Source: Saprospiraceae bacterium
GTDB taxonomy: Bacteria > Bacteroidota > Bacteroidia > Chitinophagales > Saprospiraceae
DNA length: 64,000 bases
Direction of reading: 5' to 3'
NCBI GenBank assembly: GCA_026129545.1
Contig: JAHCHX010000001.1
Coordinates: 1,673,501 to 1,737,500, forward strand
A program made the position numbers and the translations under genes. Every line of letters begins with the position of its first letter. The stretch's first letter is position 1. The notes beneath the pieces are model-generated. The model was not told the DNA's origin, did not search any database, and saw only the letters and a program-made list of their open reading frames with translations. Positions 9,300 through 18,567 of this stretch are shown here, in pieces.

Positions 9300-11096
9300 A
9301 TGTTTTTTTACCTCGACATAAGACCGTCGGAAAATATCCAGACGGACATCATGCGCTTGCAGGAAGGGGCGGCACTGCCGTCTATTCCCGAAGCCAATGC
9401 GCTCTACATACAAGTCGGCAAGCAAAAGTTGTTGGAATTTGAAGTGCCGACAGGCAAGTTCCTGCTTTTGGGAGACCCCATCTTTCAGCCGGAGGAAAAT
9501 CTGTTTGAGCGCATCGTGTCCACTGCCGACAACGTGCACCTAGACCTCCTTTTCAACAAAATCAAAGGTCACTACTACTGGTTCTACATGTCATCGTCGG
9601 CAAGGGGACACTTCAAATGTGGCACTTCGTTCGGCGCGATTTACCCTATATATTACCACTTTGAGAAACACGGCACGCTCGTCAGTTCGTCGGCCTTCAC
9701 GCTCGCCCGACAAACCAACGCCGATGTCAAAGACAAGCGCAACTTGCTCGAACGCCTCCTGTTCAACTACCCTTTTTTCAACTCTACATGGTGGGCCAAC
9801 ATACACCTGCTGGACGCGCACCGCTATCTTGATATCGGGGAAAATAGCACAAAAGTATCTGGCACTTTTGAGGTGAGCGACTACTTCGGCACCCCCACGC
9901 ACACCACCCGGGATTGCCTGTCGGAGCTGGCAGCCCTTTTCCAGCGCGAAACCGAATTGTTCTTCCCCGACGAGCCTTTCGCGGTCTCGCTGACAGGCGG
10001 ATTCGACGGGCGCACACTCGTGGCAGCGGCGCAAAAAGCAAACCGCGAGTTCGTGGCATACAGTTTTGGGCGACCGGACTCCACCGACGTAAGTATGCCT
10101 GCCGCGCAAGCCACAAAAATCGGCATCCCTTATTGGCCTATTCTGCTCGACCGCGTGTATGTGGAACAGCATTCCCTTGATTCAGGTCGGAAATTCATGC
10201 AACTGACCGAGTACAACGGCAATTGGGGGCGCCCCCACTATCATTACGCCGCCCGCTCCTTGTCCGAACGAACAAACTACATTCTCACCGGCAATTTTGG
10301 CAGCGAACTCTTCCGCGCCCTACACGAACCCGGCGTGATGCTCAGTGAGTACCTGATTCGCGTTTTTTCGTCAACCGATGATTCTTGGAAGGATTATTTG
10401 CGGCAGGCTGCCCAGTATTGGGACAAAAATTTCTTCAAAGAGGAGATTGAATCCCTCATCGCGGACATCGAAAATTACCTTGTCAAGATGCAAGGTTGGG
10501 ATGCCAACCACAAATTTTACCATTTTGTGTTCAACGAGATTTTTAGAAAATACTTTGGCGCAGAATTGGTGATGCAAAGCACATATCTCAACAACCGGAC
10601 ACCCTACCTCAACCTACATTTGTTCCAAGAACTGAACAAAACGATATGGTCAGGCGTGCACGCCCGTTTGTTTGAAAAAATGAAAAGCAAGCGGATGAAA
10701 GGGCAAGTGTTTTACGCCACCTTTATCCGCCAAATCGCCCCTCAGCTCTACCATCTGAACACCAACAAAGGGTATAGCCCCGCCGACGTGTTGGAGCCTT
10801 GGCGATTGCCCCTGTTGGCAAGCCGCGTCGTGTGGCACAAATACCTGAACCGAAATGACATAGACGACAACTCTGTGGAAGCCTTCATCCAGAAATACCA
10901 TTTGACCATCGCACGACAATTGACAGACGCAACCTCATCGCTTTTCCGCCCGTATCTTGAAAGAGCCAACGCCGAGATTCCATTGGGGCACGATATTGAC
11001 AAGCATATCAAGATGTACTCCATTGCGACGGGTTGGCAAGCAGCCGATGTCGCGTCGGTACCGATTGCTCAAGATGTACCAACCATTCAAACTTGA
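9300..11096 (+). CDS. Asparagine-synthase-like ATP-PPase without a glutaminase nucleophile
   Basis: The 598-aa protein resembles the asparagine synthetase B architecture. An N-terminal region of about 190 residues looks like a degenerate glutaminase domain that starts MFFYLD, so the Cys that normally follows Met1 is absent. The C-terminal domain has SLTGGFDGRT at 230-239, a variant of the SGGxDS pyrophosphate loop, followed by a helical synthase region. AsnB relatives activate a carboxylate as an acyl-adenylate and couple it to ammonia or an amine. Without glutaminase it may use free ammonia or an amine acceptor, as in beta-lactam synthetases. Such genes are often seen in surface-glycan loci, but the substrate is unknown. 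Confidence 0.75.
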   Translation: MFFYLDIRPSENIQTDIMRLQEGAALPSIPEANALYIQVGKQKLLEFEVPTGKFLLLGDPIFQPEENLFERIVSTADNVHLDLLFNKIKGHYYWFYMSSSARGHFKCGTSFGAIYPIYYHFEKHGTLVSSSAFTLARQTNADVKDKRNLLERLLFNYPFFNSTWWANIHLLDAHRYLDIGENSTKVSGTFEVSDYFGTPTHTTRDCLSELAALFQRETELFFPDEPFAVSLTGGFDGRTLVAAAQKANREFVAYSFGRPDSTDVSMPAAQATKIGIPYWPILLDRVYVEQHSLDSGRKFMQLTEYNGNWGRPHYHYAARSLSERTNYILTGNFGSELFRALHEPGVMLSEYLIRVFSSTDDSWKDYLRQAAQYWDKNFFKEEIESLIADIENYLVKMQGWDANHKFYHFVFNEIFRKYFGAELVMQSTYLNNRTPYLNLHLFQELNKTIWSGVHARLFEKMKSKRMKGQVFYATFIRQIAPQLYHLNTNKGYSPADVLEPWRLPLLASRVVWHKYLNRNDIDDNSVEAFIQKYHLTIARQLTDATSSLFRPYLERANAEIPLGHDIDKHIKMYSIATGWQAADVASVPIAQDVPTIQT

Positions 11097-11176
11097 AAGA
11101 CGTGCAAGCCAACAACACCATCGTGTTTGCCACTCCGAACCCCACCAACCAAACCGCCGACGGTAGTCGGCAACCT

Positions 11177-12301
11177 ATGACCGCATCTATCATCGAATCG
11201 TTTCCCGGCCAAGAATTCTGGCTCGAATTCAGCGAGCTCTGGCACAACAGCTTACACAAGCCAGTATTCAAATCGCCTCACTACATTCAGTATCTGGCGG
11301 ATAGATACAAGGATAATTTGGCGATATTGAAATTCAGCAAAAACGGCGAGTCGAAGGGCATGGTGTTTTTCCGAAAAGAGAACAGCATGCTGAGACTGCT
11401 GACGGATGTGAAAGCCGACCACAACTTTTTTGTGCTGCACAAGTCCTGCACCCATGAGGAGATTGACGAATTTTTTGATTGCTTTCTTATGACGGTGAAG
11501 GAACGGCGATGGACAATTCAGATGCGCGTTCTCCCCTTGTGGGCATCATATTCCCCTGCGTTTATAAGAGCGGCGAACAACAGCGGTCTGTTCTGGAATG
11601 TGTCGAGCCGTTCGGTCTGTCCCATTCTGGAGGAAGAATCTCCCAAGGCATTGTTCGACAAATTGAACAGTTCCCGGGAGCTGCGCTACCGAGTCAACCG
11701 TATCAAAAGCCAGCTGGGAGGAGAGTACGAAATACTCACGGACGCGCACGATTTAGATGAGTGGGTGCGCAAGTTTTGCACGTTGCACATCAAGCGTTGG
11801 GAAGGCACCCGCAGCCCCTCGCGCTATGAGGACGCGTCGGAGCAACTTTTTTTGAAAAACTGCCTCATGGCGTGGATTCAAGACCAAACCCTCGTGCGTT
11901 TCGCCGTGAAAGTGAATGGAGAGCGTATCGCCTTCGTTATCTGCCTCATCCAGCAAAACTCGCTCATACACCATTCCACCGCCTACGATGACGACTACTA
12001 CAAATACAGCCCCGGCAAAGCATTGATACTGGTCATCGCCGAATGGATGAAAAACCACAACCTCAATATCCTTGATTTTGGCGAAGGCGCAGAGCCTTAC
12101 AAATACGCCTACACCAACAAAGAGCGCGAACTAAACGAAATCTCGCTGTCGCCCTTCTCCAATATCTCCTTCATCCTCAGAGTGAAAATCAAGCAAATAC
12201 TCCGAGAACAAGTCAGCGCCCACCCCGGAATCAAACAATTTTTTGTCGAAAAAATGAAACCCCTGCTTCGCCCCAAAAAACAACACGAACCTCAAGACTG
12301 A
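11177..12301 (+). CDS. GNAT/FemAB-fold acyltransferase (BcsL/CelD-like)
   Basis: The 374-aa protein looks like the two-lobed GNAT proteins found in exopolysaccharide loci. SSRELRYRVNRIKSQL lies mid-protein, RFAVKVNGERIAFVICL is an acetyltransferase beta-strand, and LDFGEGAEPYKYAY resembles the conserved D-F-x-x-G-x-E-x-Y-K end. The frame is open upstream to 11033, but that start is a TTG inside the previous gene; ATG 11177 is preferred. Known relatives are thought to transfer acyl or aminoacyl groups to glycan amines or hydroxyls. It lies between the asparagine-synthase-like and ATP-grasp genes. Confidence 0.75.
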   Translation: MTASIIESFPGQEFWLEFSELWHNSLHKPVFKSPHYIQYLADRYKDNLAILKFSKNGESKGMVFFRKENSMLRLLTDVKADHNFFVLHKSCTHEEIDEFFDCFLMTVKERRWTIQMRVLPLWASYSPAFIRAANNSGLFWNVSSRSVCPILEEESPKALFDKLNSSRELRYRVNRIKSQLGGEYEILTDAHDLDEWVRKFCTLHIKRWEGTRSPSRYEDASEQLFLKNCLMAWIQDQTLVRFAVKVNGERIAFVICLIQQNSLIHHSTAYDDDYYKYSPGKALILVIAEWMKNHNLNILDFGEGAEPYKYAYTNKERELNEISLSPFSNISFILRVKIKQILREQVSAHPGIKQFFVEKMKPLLRPKKQHEPQD

Positions 12302-12331
12302 TTCATTTCCAAATCCGATAATCAAAACACA

Positions 12332-13408
12332 ATGAGAAAACTTCGGCTCGCCATCTTGAAAATCGAAATTGACAAAGACTACCAACTGTGGGAAACCGTC
12401 TGTCACGAGATGCGGGATTTTGTGGAACAACAGACGGTGGACATCGGGCACTCCGATTGGTTGGAAATCGTGAAAAACGGTCGTTTCGACGGGCTGCTCG
12501 CCATGCCCCCCAACATCACGAACGTCAGCAAAAACATGTACGACGAGCGGGTACGCATCCTTCACACCATTCTTGGCCTGCCTGTTTTTCCTTTTTTGGA
12601 AGAAATCGAGATCTACGAGAACAAAAAATATCTTTCCTACTGGCTTGCCGCCAACGACATCCCGCACCCCAAGACCTGGGTGTTTTATGAACAGCATGAG
12701 GCACTCGATTTTGTCTCAAACACCCCAACGCCCATCGTGGGCAAAACAAACATTGGCGCGTCGGGGCGCGGGGTGTCCATCCTGAAATCGAACGACGAAG
12801 CTGTCGAATATGTAAAAGACACCTTCTCCGGCAAAGGCGCCGCCCGCAGCATAGGCCCTAATTTTCAAAAAAGCGGCTTGGTGGTGCGAGCCATCAAAAA
12901 ACTGAGCAACCCGAAAGCCTTCATGGAGCGCCTCCGACACTATCGGGCGGAAGGCTCCGAAGTCCAGAAAGACTACGTCATTTTCCAAGAATACATTCCC
13001 CACCAATATGAGTGGCGCTGCGTGCGCATCGGCGACTCCTTTTTTGCCCACAAAAAAATGGTGAAGGGCGAGAAAGCCAGCGGCAGCCTCATCAAGGGAT
13101 ACGAAAACCCTCCTCCCGAACTGCTCGACTTCGTAAAAGAAGTGACCGACAAGCGTCGTTTTCGCTCCCAATCGGTGGATATCTTCGAAGCCGCCGATGG
13201 TCGTTGGCTAGTCAACGAAATGCAATGCACCTTTGGCCAGAGCGACCCCTATCAGATGCTTGTGGACGGTGTACCGGGTCGTTATTGCCTCCACGACAAA
13301 CAATGGGTCTTTGAACCCGGCGATTTCAACAAATATCAATCCTACCTGCTCCGCCTCGAATACTTTGTGGAAGTGCTGACTTCCAATCAATTGGAAATCC
13401 AACGATGA
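12332..13408 (+). CDS. ATP-grasp domain ligase
   Basis: The 358-aa protein shows an ATP-grasp core: IVGKTNIGASGRGV at residues 135-148 is the glycine-rich ATP loop with Lys138, YVIFQEYIP is the second nucleotide-binding strand, and VDIFEAADGRWLVNEMQ carries the acidic and amide metal ligands near the end. ATP-grasp enzymes join a carboxylate to an amine or thiol through an acyl-phosphate. In this locus it may attach an amino acid or other acid to an amino sugar (inference). Its stop overlaps the start of the next GT4 by 4 bp (ATGA), which indicates translational coupling. Confidence 0.82.
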   Translation: MRKLRLAILKIEIDKDYQLWETVCHEMRDFVEQQTVDIGHSDWLEIVKNGRFDGLLAMPPNITNVSKNMYDERVRILHTILGLPVFPFLEEIEIYENKKYLSYWLAANDIPHPKTWVFYEQHEALDFVSNTPTPIVGKTNIGASGRGVSILKSNDEAVEYVKDTFSGKGAARSIGPNFQKSGLVVRAIKKLSNPKAFMERLRHYRAEGSEVQKDYVIFQEYIPHQYEWRCVRIGDSFFAHKKMVKGEKASGSLIKGYENPPPELLDFVKEVTDKRRFRSQSVDIFEAADGRWLVNEMQCTFGQSDPYQMLVDGVPGRYCLHDKQWVFEPGDFNKYQSYLLRLEYFVEVLTSNQLEIQR

Positions 13409-14427
13409 AAGTACTTTTCGTGGTCAGCGGCAGCAGTCAGTATCAGAATGTCGCACCATCTACCCGCTCGCTGGGCGATTCCCTCGCGGCAGAAGGAGTG
13501 GACGTGGCTTATTTCACGGTGAAAGGCGGGAGCGCTGCCCACCATTGGCGCAGCGCCCGGTCTTTGCGCAGACATCTGAAATCTGAGCCTGTGGACATCG
13601 TCCACGCGCACCACGCCCTGTCGGGGTGGGTGGCAGCATTGGCGGCGTTCGGTCGCCTGCCACTCGTGCTATCCTATGATGGCCCCGATGTGCTCGGCAG
13701 CTTCACCGGACAGGGAAAACGAACCCTCAGGAGCAAGTTGTTGGCGGCGCTTGGGAAAATCGTCCAGCCTTTCATGTCGGCCACAATATGCAAGTCACAA
13801 CAAATAGCAGCAGCCACCATCACCCGAAAAAGATGTCACCTCATTCCTGATGGCGTCAGGCTCGAAAGATTCAAGGCACAAGAGAAAATCCATAGAAAAG
13901 AACTAGGGCTGGACAAAAACACCCAATACGTCCTGTTCCTCGCTGACCCTTCCGACCCCAACAAAAACGTGGCGCTGGTGGAAGCCGCCTTGGAGATTCT
14001 GAACAAGCCGGATGTGGAACTGCTCATCCGATACAAAATATCGCATCATGCGGTGTCAAAATACCTCAACATCGCCGATGTGTTCGTCGTCAGTTCATTT
14101 TCTGAGGGAGCATCCAATCTGGTGAAAGAGGCCATGGCCTGCAACTGCCCCATCGTTGCCACAAACGTGGGCGATGTGGCATGGGTGTTGGGCGACACCC
14201 CCGGCTGCTACCTCTCGCCCTCCCACAAGCCCGCCGATTTTGCAAAAAAATTGCGCCACGCGCTCCAGTATTCCGAAAAATATGGCCGCACAAAAGGCCG
14301 AGAGCGAATACTGGCATTGGGTTTGGATGCAGAGAGCACAGCAAGAAAGGTCATCGGCATATACGAGCAAGTGTCAAACAAAAAATTAGGAGCACGACCA
14401 TCCCAAACCGAACGATTGCAGGCGTAA
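13405..14427 (+). CDS. Glycosyltransferase family 4, paralogue 1
   Basis: The 340-aa GT-B protein begins MKVLFVVSGSS and contains VDIVHAHHALSGW, HLIPDGVRLERF, DPSDPNKNV and FSEGASNLVKEAMACNCPIV, the E-x7-E donor site. It is clearly paralogous to the gene at 15368, sharing the start, the PDGVRLE/PNGVRLE and NLVKEAMACNCP blocks and the ending GLDAES. It overlaps the ATP-grasp gene by 4 bp and is followed 7 bp later by a deacetylase. It probably adds one sugar of the repeat unit; the specificity is unknown. Confidence 0.92.
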   Translation: MKVLFVVSGSSQYQNVAPSTRSLGDSLAAEGVDVAYFTVKGGSAAHHWRSARSLRRHLKSEPVDIVHAHHALSGWVAALAAFGRLPLVLSYDGPDVLGSFTGQGKRTLRSKLLAALGKIVQPFMSATICKSQQIAAATITRKRCHLIPDGVRLERFKAQEKIHRKELGLDKNTQYVLFLADPSDPNKNVALVEAALEILNKPDVELLIRYKISHHAVSKYLNIADVFVVSSFSEGASNLVKEAMACNCPIVATNVGDVAWVLGDTPGCYLSPSHKPADFAKKLRHALQYSEKYGRTKGRERILALGLDAESTARKVIGIYEQVSNKKLGARPSQTERLQA

Positions 14428-14434
14428 ACATTCT

Positions 14435-15325
14435 ATGAAGAGACTACTTTACAAAATACTTCGACACTCCGGCTTGGTCTTTATTTTCCGAGAAATCATT
14501 CAGCGGAACAAAGTAACCTTTCTGCTCTATCACGACCTGAGCCGAGAGGCGGCGGAAAAGACATTCCCCTATCTGAAAAAACACTACAACATCATCCCGC
14601 TTGCCGATTACATAAAAGCCCACCAAGACCCAAACAAACACTCATTGCCCAAAAAAGCCCTCGTCATCACCTTCGACGATGGCCACGTGCGCAACTATCA
14701 GTTGCTGCCAGTGGCACAGCGACTCCAACTCCCCATCACGATTTTCCTCTGCGCAGGCATCATCAATACCAATCGGCACTACTGGTTCACCTATAAACAT
14801 CCCAACCTATCGAAAGCCGCCCTAAAACGCGCCTCTAACAAACAACGGCTCAAAATGCTCCGCGAAGCAGGGTTCACACCCGAACGCGAATTCCAGACCC
14901 CACAAGCCATGAATCGCCAACAAATACTCGAAGCCAAAGACCATTTCGACCTACAAGCACACACCATGACCCACCCCTGCCTCCCCCGATGCACCGACGC
15001 GGAGGCAAAAGAGGAAATCATCGAATCAAAAAAAGTGCTTGAAAACGATTATGGCTTGCACATCAACGCGCTGGCCTACCCCAACGGCGACTATTCCGAC
15101 CGCGACATCTCGCTGGCCCAAGAGGCCGGCTACGAATGTGCCATCACGGTTGACTTTGGCTACAACACACTCCAAACCGACCCGTACCGCCTCAAGCGGC
15201 TAAGCGTGAACGATACCGCCGACTTGGACGAACTGGCCGTGAAAGCAAGCGGCGTGTGGCAGTTCTTCAAAACCCGCAACGGAAAAAAACAAGGCTATGG
15301 CTGGACAAACCGAGTGGAACACTAA
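14435..15325 (+). CDS. Polysaccharide deacetylase (NodB/CE4 family)
   Basis: The 296-aa protein has all CE4 landmarks: TFDDG at residues 79-83, HTMTH at 176-180 and LAYPNGDYSD further on, consistent with a working metal-dependent N-deacetylase. The N-terminus contains HSGLVFIFREII, mildly hydrophobic but not a convincing signal peptide. It lies between two paralogous GT4 genes, 7 bp after the first, so it probably trims an N-acetyl group from the sugar that one of them adds. Confidence 0.92.
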   Translation: MKRLLYKILRHSGLVFIFREIIQRNKVTFLLYHDLSREAAEKTFPYLKKHYNIIPLADYIKAHQDPNKHSLPKKALVITFDDGHVRNYQLLPVAQRLQLPITIFLCAGIINTNRHYWFTYKHPNLSKAALKRASNKQRLKMLREAGFTPEREFQTPQAMNRQQILEAKDHFDLQAHTMTHPCLPRCTDAEAKEEIIESKKVLENDYGLHINALAYPNGDYSDRDISLAQEAGYECAITVDFGYNTLQTDPYRLKRLSVNDTADLDELAVKASGVWQFFKTRNGKKQGYGWTNRVEH

Positions 15326-15367
15326 ACACCTTCACATACATCCAAGCATCAAACACAAAGAGAAACA

Positions 15368-16384
15368 ATGAAAGTACTATTCGTTGTCAGCGGCAACAAC
15401 AAGCATTACGAGGTCGCCCCATTCATCCAATCACAAGGCGAGTCGCTTCGAGCAGCGGGCGTCGAGTTGGATTATTTCGGCATAAAAGGAAAAGGCTTGA
15501 AATACCTCAACAACGTGGGCAGGCTCCGCCGACTACTGCGCGAAAACCACTACGATGTCATTCACGCCCACTATTCCTTCTGTGGCTGGATCCCCCTGCT
15601 CACAGGCACACGCCGCCCCATAGTGCTGTCGCTCATGGGCGATGACGCGACCGGGACTTTTGCCGGTGTCAACAAAATAACTTTCAAGAGCCGCGTGCTC
15701 ATGTTCCTTGCATGGGCCATCCAACCCTTCATGGATGCCATCATCTCCAAATCGCCCAACATCGAGTCGTTCGTATATTTGAAGAAAAAATCGCACCTCG
15801 TCCCCAACGGCGTTCGGCTTGAGCAGTTCAGCCTGTTCGACAGAAAAACGCTTAGAGAAAAACTGGGGATGAGCCCCGACAAGAAGTACGTGCTTTTTCT
15901 AGGCAACAAAGCCGACCCCAACAAAAACTACGCGCTGGCAGCCGATGCGGTGGCAACACTCAATCGCCCCGACGTGGAGCTAATCAACCCATTCAGAATC
16001 ACCCACGACCAAGTGGTGGAGTATCTCAACGCAGCCGACGTGTTTGTGCTTTGCTCCTTTTCCGAAGGCTCGCCCAACGTGGTGAAAGAAGCAATGGCCT
16101 GCAACTGCCCCGCCGTCGTGACCGATGTGGGCGACGCGGCATGGGTGGTCAGCGAGACAGAAGGCTGCCACGTCGGCTCCTTCGAACCTGCCGATTTTGC
16201 GCAGAAAATCGCTCTTTCCTTACAATATGCCTCGGAAAAAGGCCGCACGAAAGGTCGAGAGCGACTGCTCGAACTCGGCCTCGACGCGGAAAGCATTGCC
16301 CACAAAATCATAGACATCTACAAAAGCCTGCTCAAAACCAACAAACAAACACAACCAACCCTTCAAAGCGAACAAGTCAGCTAA
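15368..16384 (+). CDS. Glycosyltransferase family 4, paralogue 2
   Basis: The 338-aa protein aligns along its length with the GT4 at 13405. It starts MKVLFVVSGNN, has YDVIHAHYSFCGW, HLVPNGVRLEQF, KADPNKNYAL and FSEGSPNVVKEAMACNCPAV, and ends with a GLDAES block. The two probably arose by duplication and now flank a deacetylase. The E-x7-E donor motif is intact, so it should be active. It ends 3 bp before the next gene. Acceptor and donor may differ from those of paralogue 1. Confidence 0.92.
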   Translation: MKVLFVVSGNNKHYEVAPFIQSQGESLRAAGVELDYFGIKGKGLKYLNNVGRLRRLLRENHYDVIHAHYSFCGWIPLLTGTRRPIVLSLMGDDATGTFAGVNKITFKSRVLMFLAWAIQPFMDAIISKSPNIESFVYLKKKSHLVPNGVRLEQFSLFDRKTLREKLGMSPDKKYVLFLGNKADPNKNYALAADAVATLNRPDVELINPFRITHDQVVEYLNAADVFVLCSFSEGSPNVVKEAMACNCPAVVTDVGDAAWVVSETEGCHVGSFEPADFAQKIALSLQYASEKGRTKGRERLLELGLDAESIAHKIIDIYKSLLKTNKQTQPTLQSEQVS

Positions 16385-16387
16385 CCC

Positions 16388-17419
16388 ATGAAAATTCAAC
16401 TCTTCGCCACCCACGCCCAATTCAAAGAAGCCGGATTGCTCGAAGCGTTCGGAGATTTTATGCGAGCGCATCCGCATGGCAATTTTTTCCAAAGCGCCAC
16501 ATTCTTCGAATTCATCGAAGACGTGCCCGGTTATCAACCTTTTTTGCTGGTCGCCATCAGCGACAAAGGCAGCATAGCGGGGTCGTTGCTCGGCGTGTTC
16601 CAGACCAATGGCACGGGCGTGAAATCGTGGCTGTCGCGCAGGCTCATCGTGTGGGGAGGCCCCATCGTCGTCCCTGTGTCCACTGCCCAGACCCAATCGG
16701 TGACACGGGGCCTGTTGGACGAGATGAAAAAACACGCCAACAGCCGCTCCATTTACATCGAGTTTCGCAACTTTTTCGACACCGCCGCACTGCGCAAAAC
16801 CTTTGAGCAATCAGGATTTGTGTTCAAGCCACACCTCAACTATCTGGTGAAATGCGACGACGAGGCCGCAGCAAAAAAACGCATGAGCAGCAGCCGCACC
16901 CGCCAGATAAAATCGAGCGTGAAAATGGGTGCGGAAATCATGGAAGCACGTTCGGAGGAAGACGTGGTAGCATTCTACAAAATCCTTCACCAGCTATACA
17001 AGGAAAAAGTAAGAAAGCCGCTGCCGAGCCACGAATTGTTTTTAAAATTCTGGCAAAAAGGCATCGGAAAAACCTTTGTCGTGCTGCACGAGGAGAAAGT
17101 CGTGGGAGGCATTATGTGTCCGGTTTTTGAAAACAAAGTGATATACGAATGGTACGTCTGCGGGATGGATGGCTTGGCACAGGGTTTGCACCCCAGCGTG
17201 CTGGCAACCTGGGCACCCATAGAGTTCGGATGCAGAAACGGCTTCGAGCATTTCGACTTCATGGGGGCGGGAAAGCCCGATGAGGACTATGGCGTGCGCG
17301 AGTTCAAAGCCCGCTTTGGAGGCGACGAGGTAGCCTACGGCAGATATGAAATCGTTGTGAACAAACCTTTGTTCCAAATAGGCAAAATCGGATTGAAAAT
17401 TTATCAGACCGTCCGATAA
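16388..17419 (+). CDS. FemAB-like aminoacyl/acyltransferase
   Basis: The 343-aa protein resembles the FemAB/GNAT proteins of exopolysaccharide loci. HPHGNFFQSATFFEF lies near the start, SIYIEFRNFFD mid-N-terminal, a basic helix SSSRTRQIKSSVKMG around residues 170-185, and FDFMGAGKPDEDYGVREFK near the end, equivalent to the D-F-x-G-x-x-x-P-x-x-x-x-G-V-x-x-F-K signature. Classical FemAB proteins form peptide bonds with aminoacyl-tRNA. Relatives in glycan clusters are thought to modify amino sugars. It follows GT4 paralogue 2 by 3 bp. Confidence 0.82.
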   Translation: MKIQLFATHAQFKEAGLLEAFGDFMRAHPHGNFFQSATFFEFIEDVPGYQPFLLVAISDKGSIAGSLLGVFQTNGTGVKSWLSRRLIVWGGPIVVPVSTAQTQSVTRGLLDEMKKHANSRSIYIEFRNFFDTAALRKTFEQSGFVFKPHLNYLVKCDDEAAAKKRMSSSRTRQIKSSVKMGAEIMEARSEEDVVAFYKILHQLYKEKVRKPLPSHELFLKFWQKGIGKTFVVLHEEKVVGGIMCPVFENKVIYEWYVCGMDGLAQGLHPSVLATWAPIEFGCRNGFEHFDFMGAGKPDEDYGVREFKARFGGDEVAYGRYEIVVNKPLFQIGKIGLKIYQTVR

Positions 17420-17466
17420 ACAAGAAAAAGAAGTCTCTTGCTAATCAGATAAAAACATCACCTACC

Positions 17467-18486
17467 ATGCGCGTGATAATTGATGTGGGGCACCCAGGCG
17501 ATTTTCATCTCTTCAAAAACCTGGCGCACTTGCTCAACAAAAACGGTGGGAAAGTTCTCTTCACCACTCGTCAAAAAGAATTTGAGATAGAACTCTTGCG
17601 CTCCGAAAATCTCGCTTACAAAAGCTTCGGGAAGCACTATCTGAGCATCACTGGCAAACTATGGGGACTGCTCAAGTTCAACGCGCAGATGTTGGCGACC
17701 GCGCTCAAGTTCAAGCCGGACCTGTTCATCAGTCACGGCTCCGTCTATGCAGCCCCAGTCTCTTTTTTGCTTGGGAAAAAACACCTCTCCATGGAAGACA
17801 CGGGCAACATGGAGCAAATAACGCTCTATCGCCCTTTCACCGACACCATTCTCACCCCCGACGTATTCTATCGAGAGCTTGGCCCCAAGCAAGTGCGCTA
17901 CAATGGCTTCCATGAAATCGCCTATCTGCATCCCGACCACTTCACGCCCGACCCGAAGATATATCAGTGGCTTGGCCTAAATGAAGACGAGCGATACGCG
18001 ATTGTTCGCTTTGTTGCCTGGAAGGCCACGCACGACATCGGACACAAAGGGCTGTCTAACGAAGACAAAGTGAGATTAGTAAAGAAACTGTCGGAGAAAA
18101 TGCGCGTGTTTATCACCTCCGAAGCGAAACTCACAGACGAACTGGAACCTTACCGCTTCAAAATCGGCCCCGAAAAACTTCACCACGCGCTCAACTATGC
18201 CTCCATCGTCGTGAGCGAGGGCTCCACAGTGGCATCGGAGGCAGGCGTGTTGGGCACCCCCGCCATCTATATCAATCCTATGCCTATGGCCTACTGCCAA
18301 GAGCAGGAGAAATATGGGTTGGTGTTCAACACGAGCGAGCCCGAAAGAGTATTTTCCCTCGTGGACGAAATCCTGGGACAAGACCGACAAGCGTTTCGGG
18401 AAAAAAGCAAAAAAATGCTGGCCGAAAAGGTGAACGTCACGCAGTTCCTCTATGACTTTATCCAAGAGAAGTACATGAAAAACTAA
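17467..18486 (+). CDS. DUF354 family protein (GT-B-like)
   Basis: The 339-aa protein starts with VIIDVGHPGDFHLFKNLAHLL, characteristic of DUF354, whose members resemble glycosyltransferases of the UDP-GlcNAc-epimerase/GT-B fold. LFISHGSVYAAPVSFLLGK, SMEDTGNMEQ and VSEGSTVASEAGVLGTPAIY (an MurG-like donor end) support this. It starts 47 bp after the FemAB-like gene. It may act as a glycosyltransferase or bind a nucleotide sugar; the exact function of the family is not settled. Confidence 0.85.
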   Translation: MRVIIDVGHPGDFHLFKNLAHLLNKNGGKVLFTTRQKEFEIELLRSENLAYKSFGKHYLSITGKLWGLLKFNAQMLATALKFKPDLFISHGSVYAAPVSFLLGKKHLSMEDTGNMEQITLYRPFTDTILTPDVFYRELGPKQVRYNGFHEIAYLHPDHFTPDPKIYQWLGLNEDERYAIVRFVAWKATHDIGHKGLSNEDKVRLVKKLSEKMRVFITSEAKLTDELEPYRFKIGPEKLHHALNYASIVVSEGSTVASEAGVLGTPAIYINPMPMAYCQEQEKYGLVFNTSEPERVFSLVDEILGQDRQAFREKSKKMLAEKVNVTQFLYDFIQEKYMKN

Positions 18487-18567
18487 ACGAGATTTCTATC
18501 CGTTGGCCTCCGCCTAATACTACGATCCCAATCCTTCCCCCTCTCGGCAATTGACAAAACCGATACC

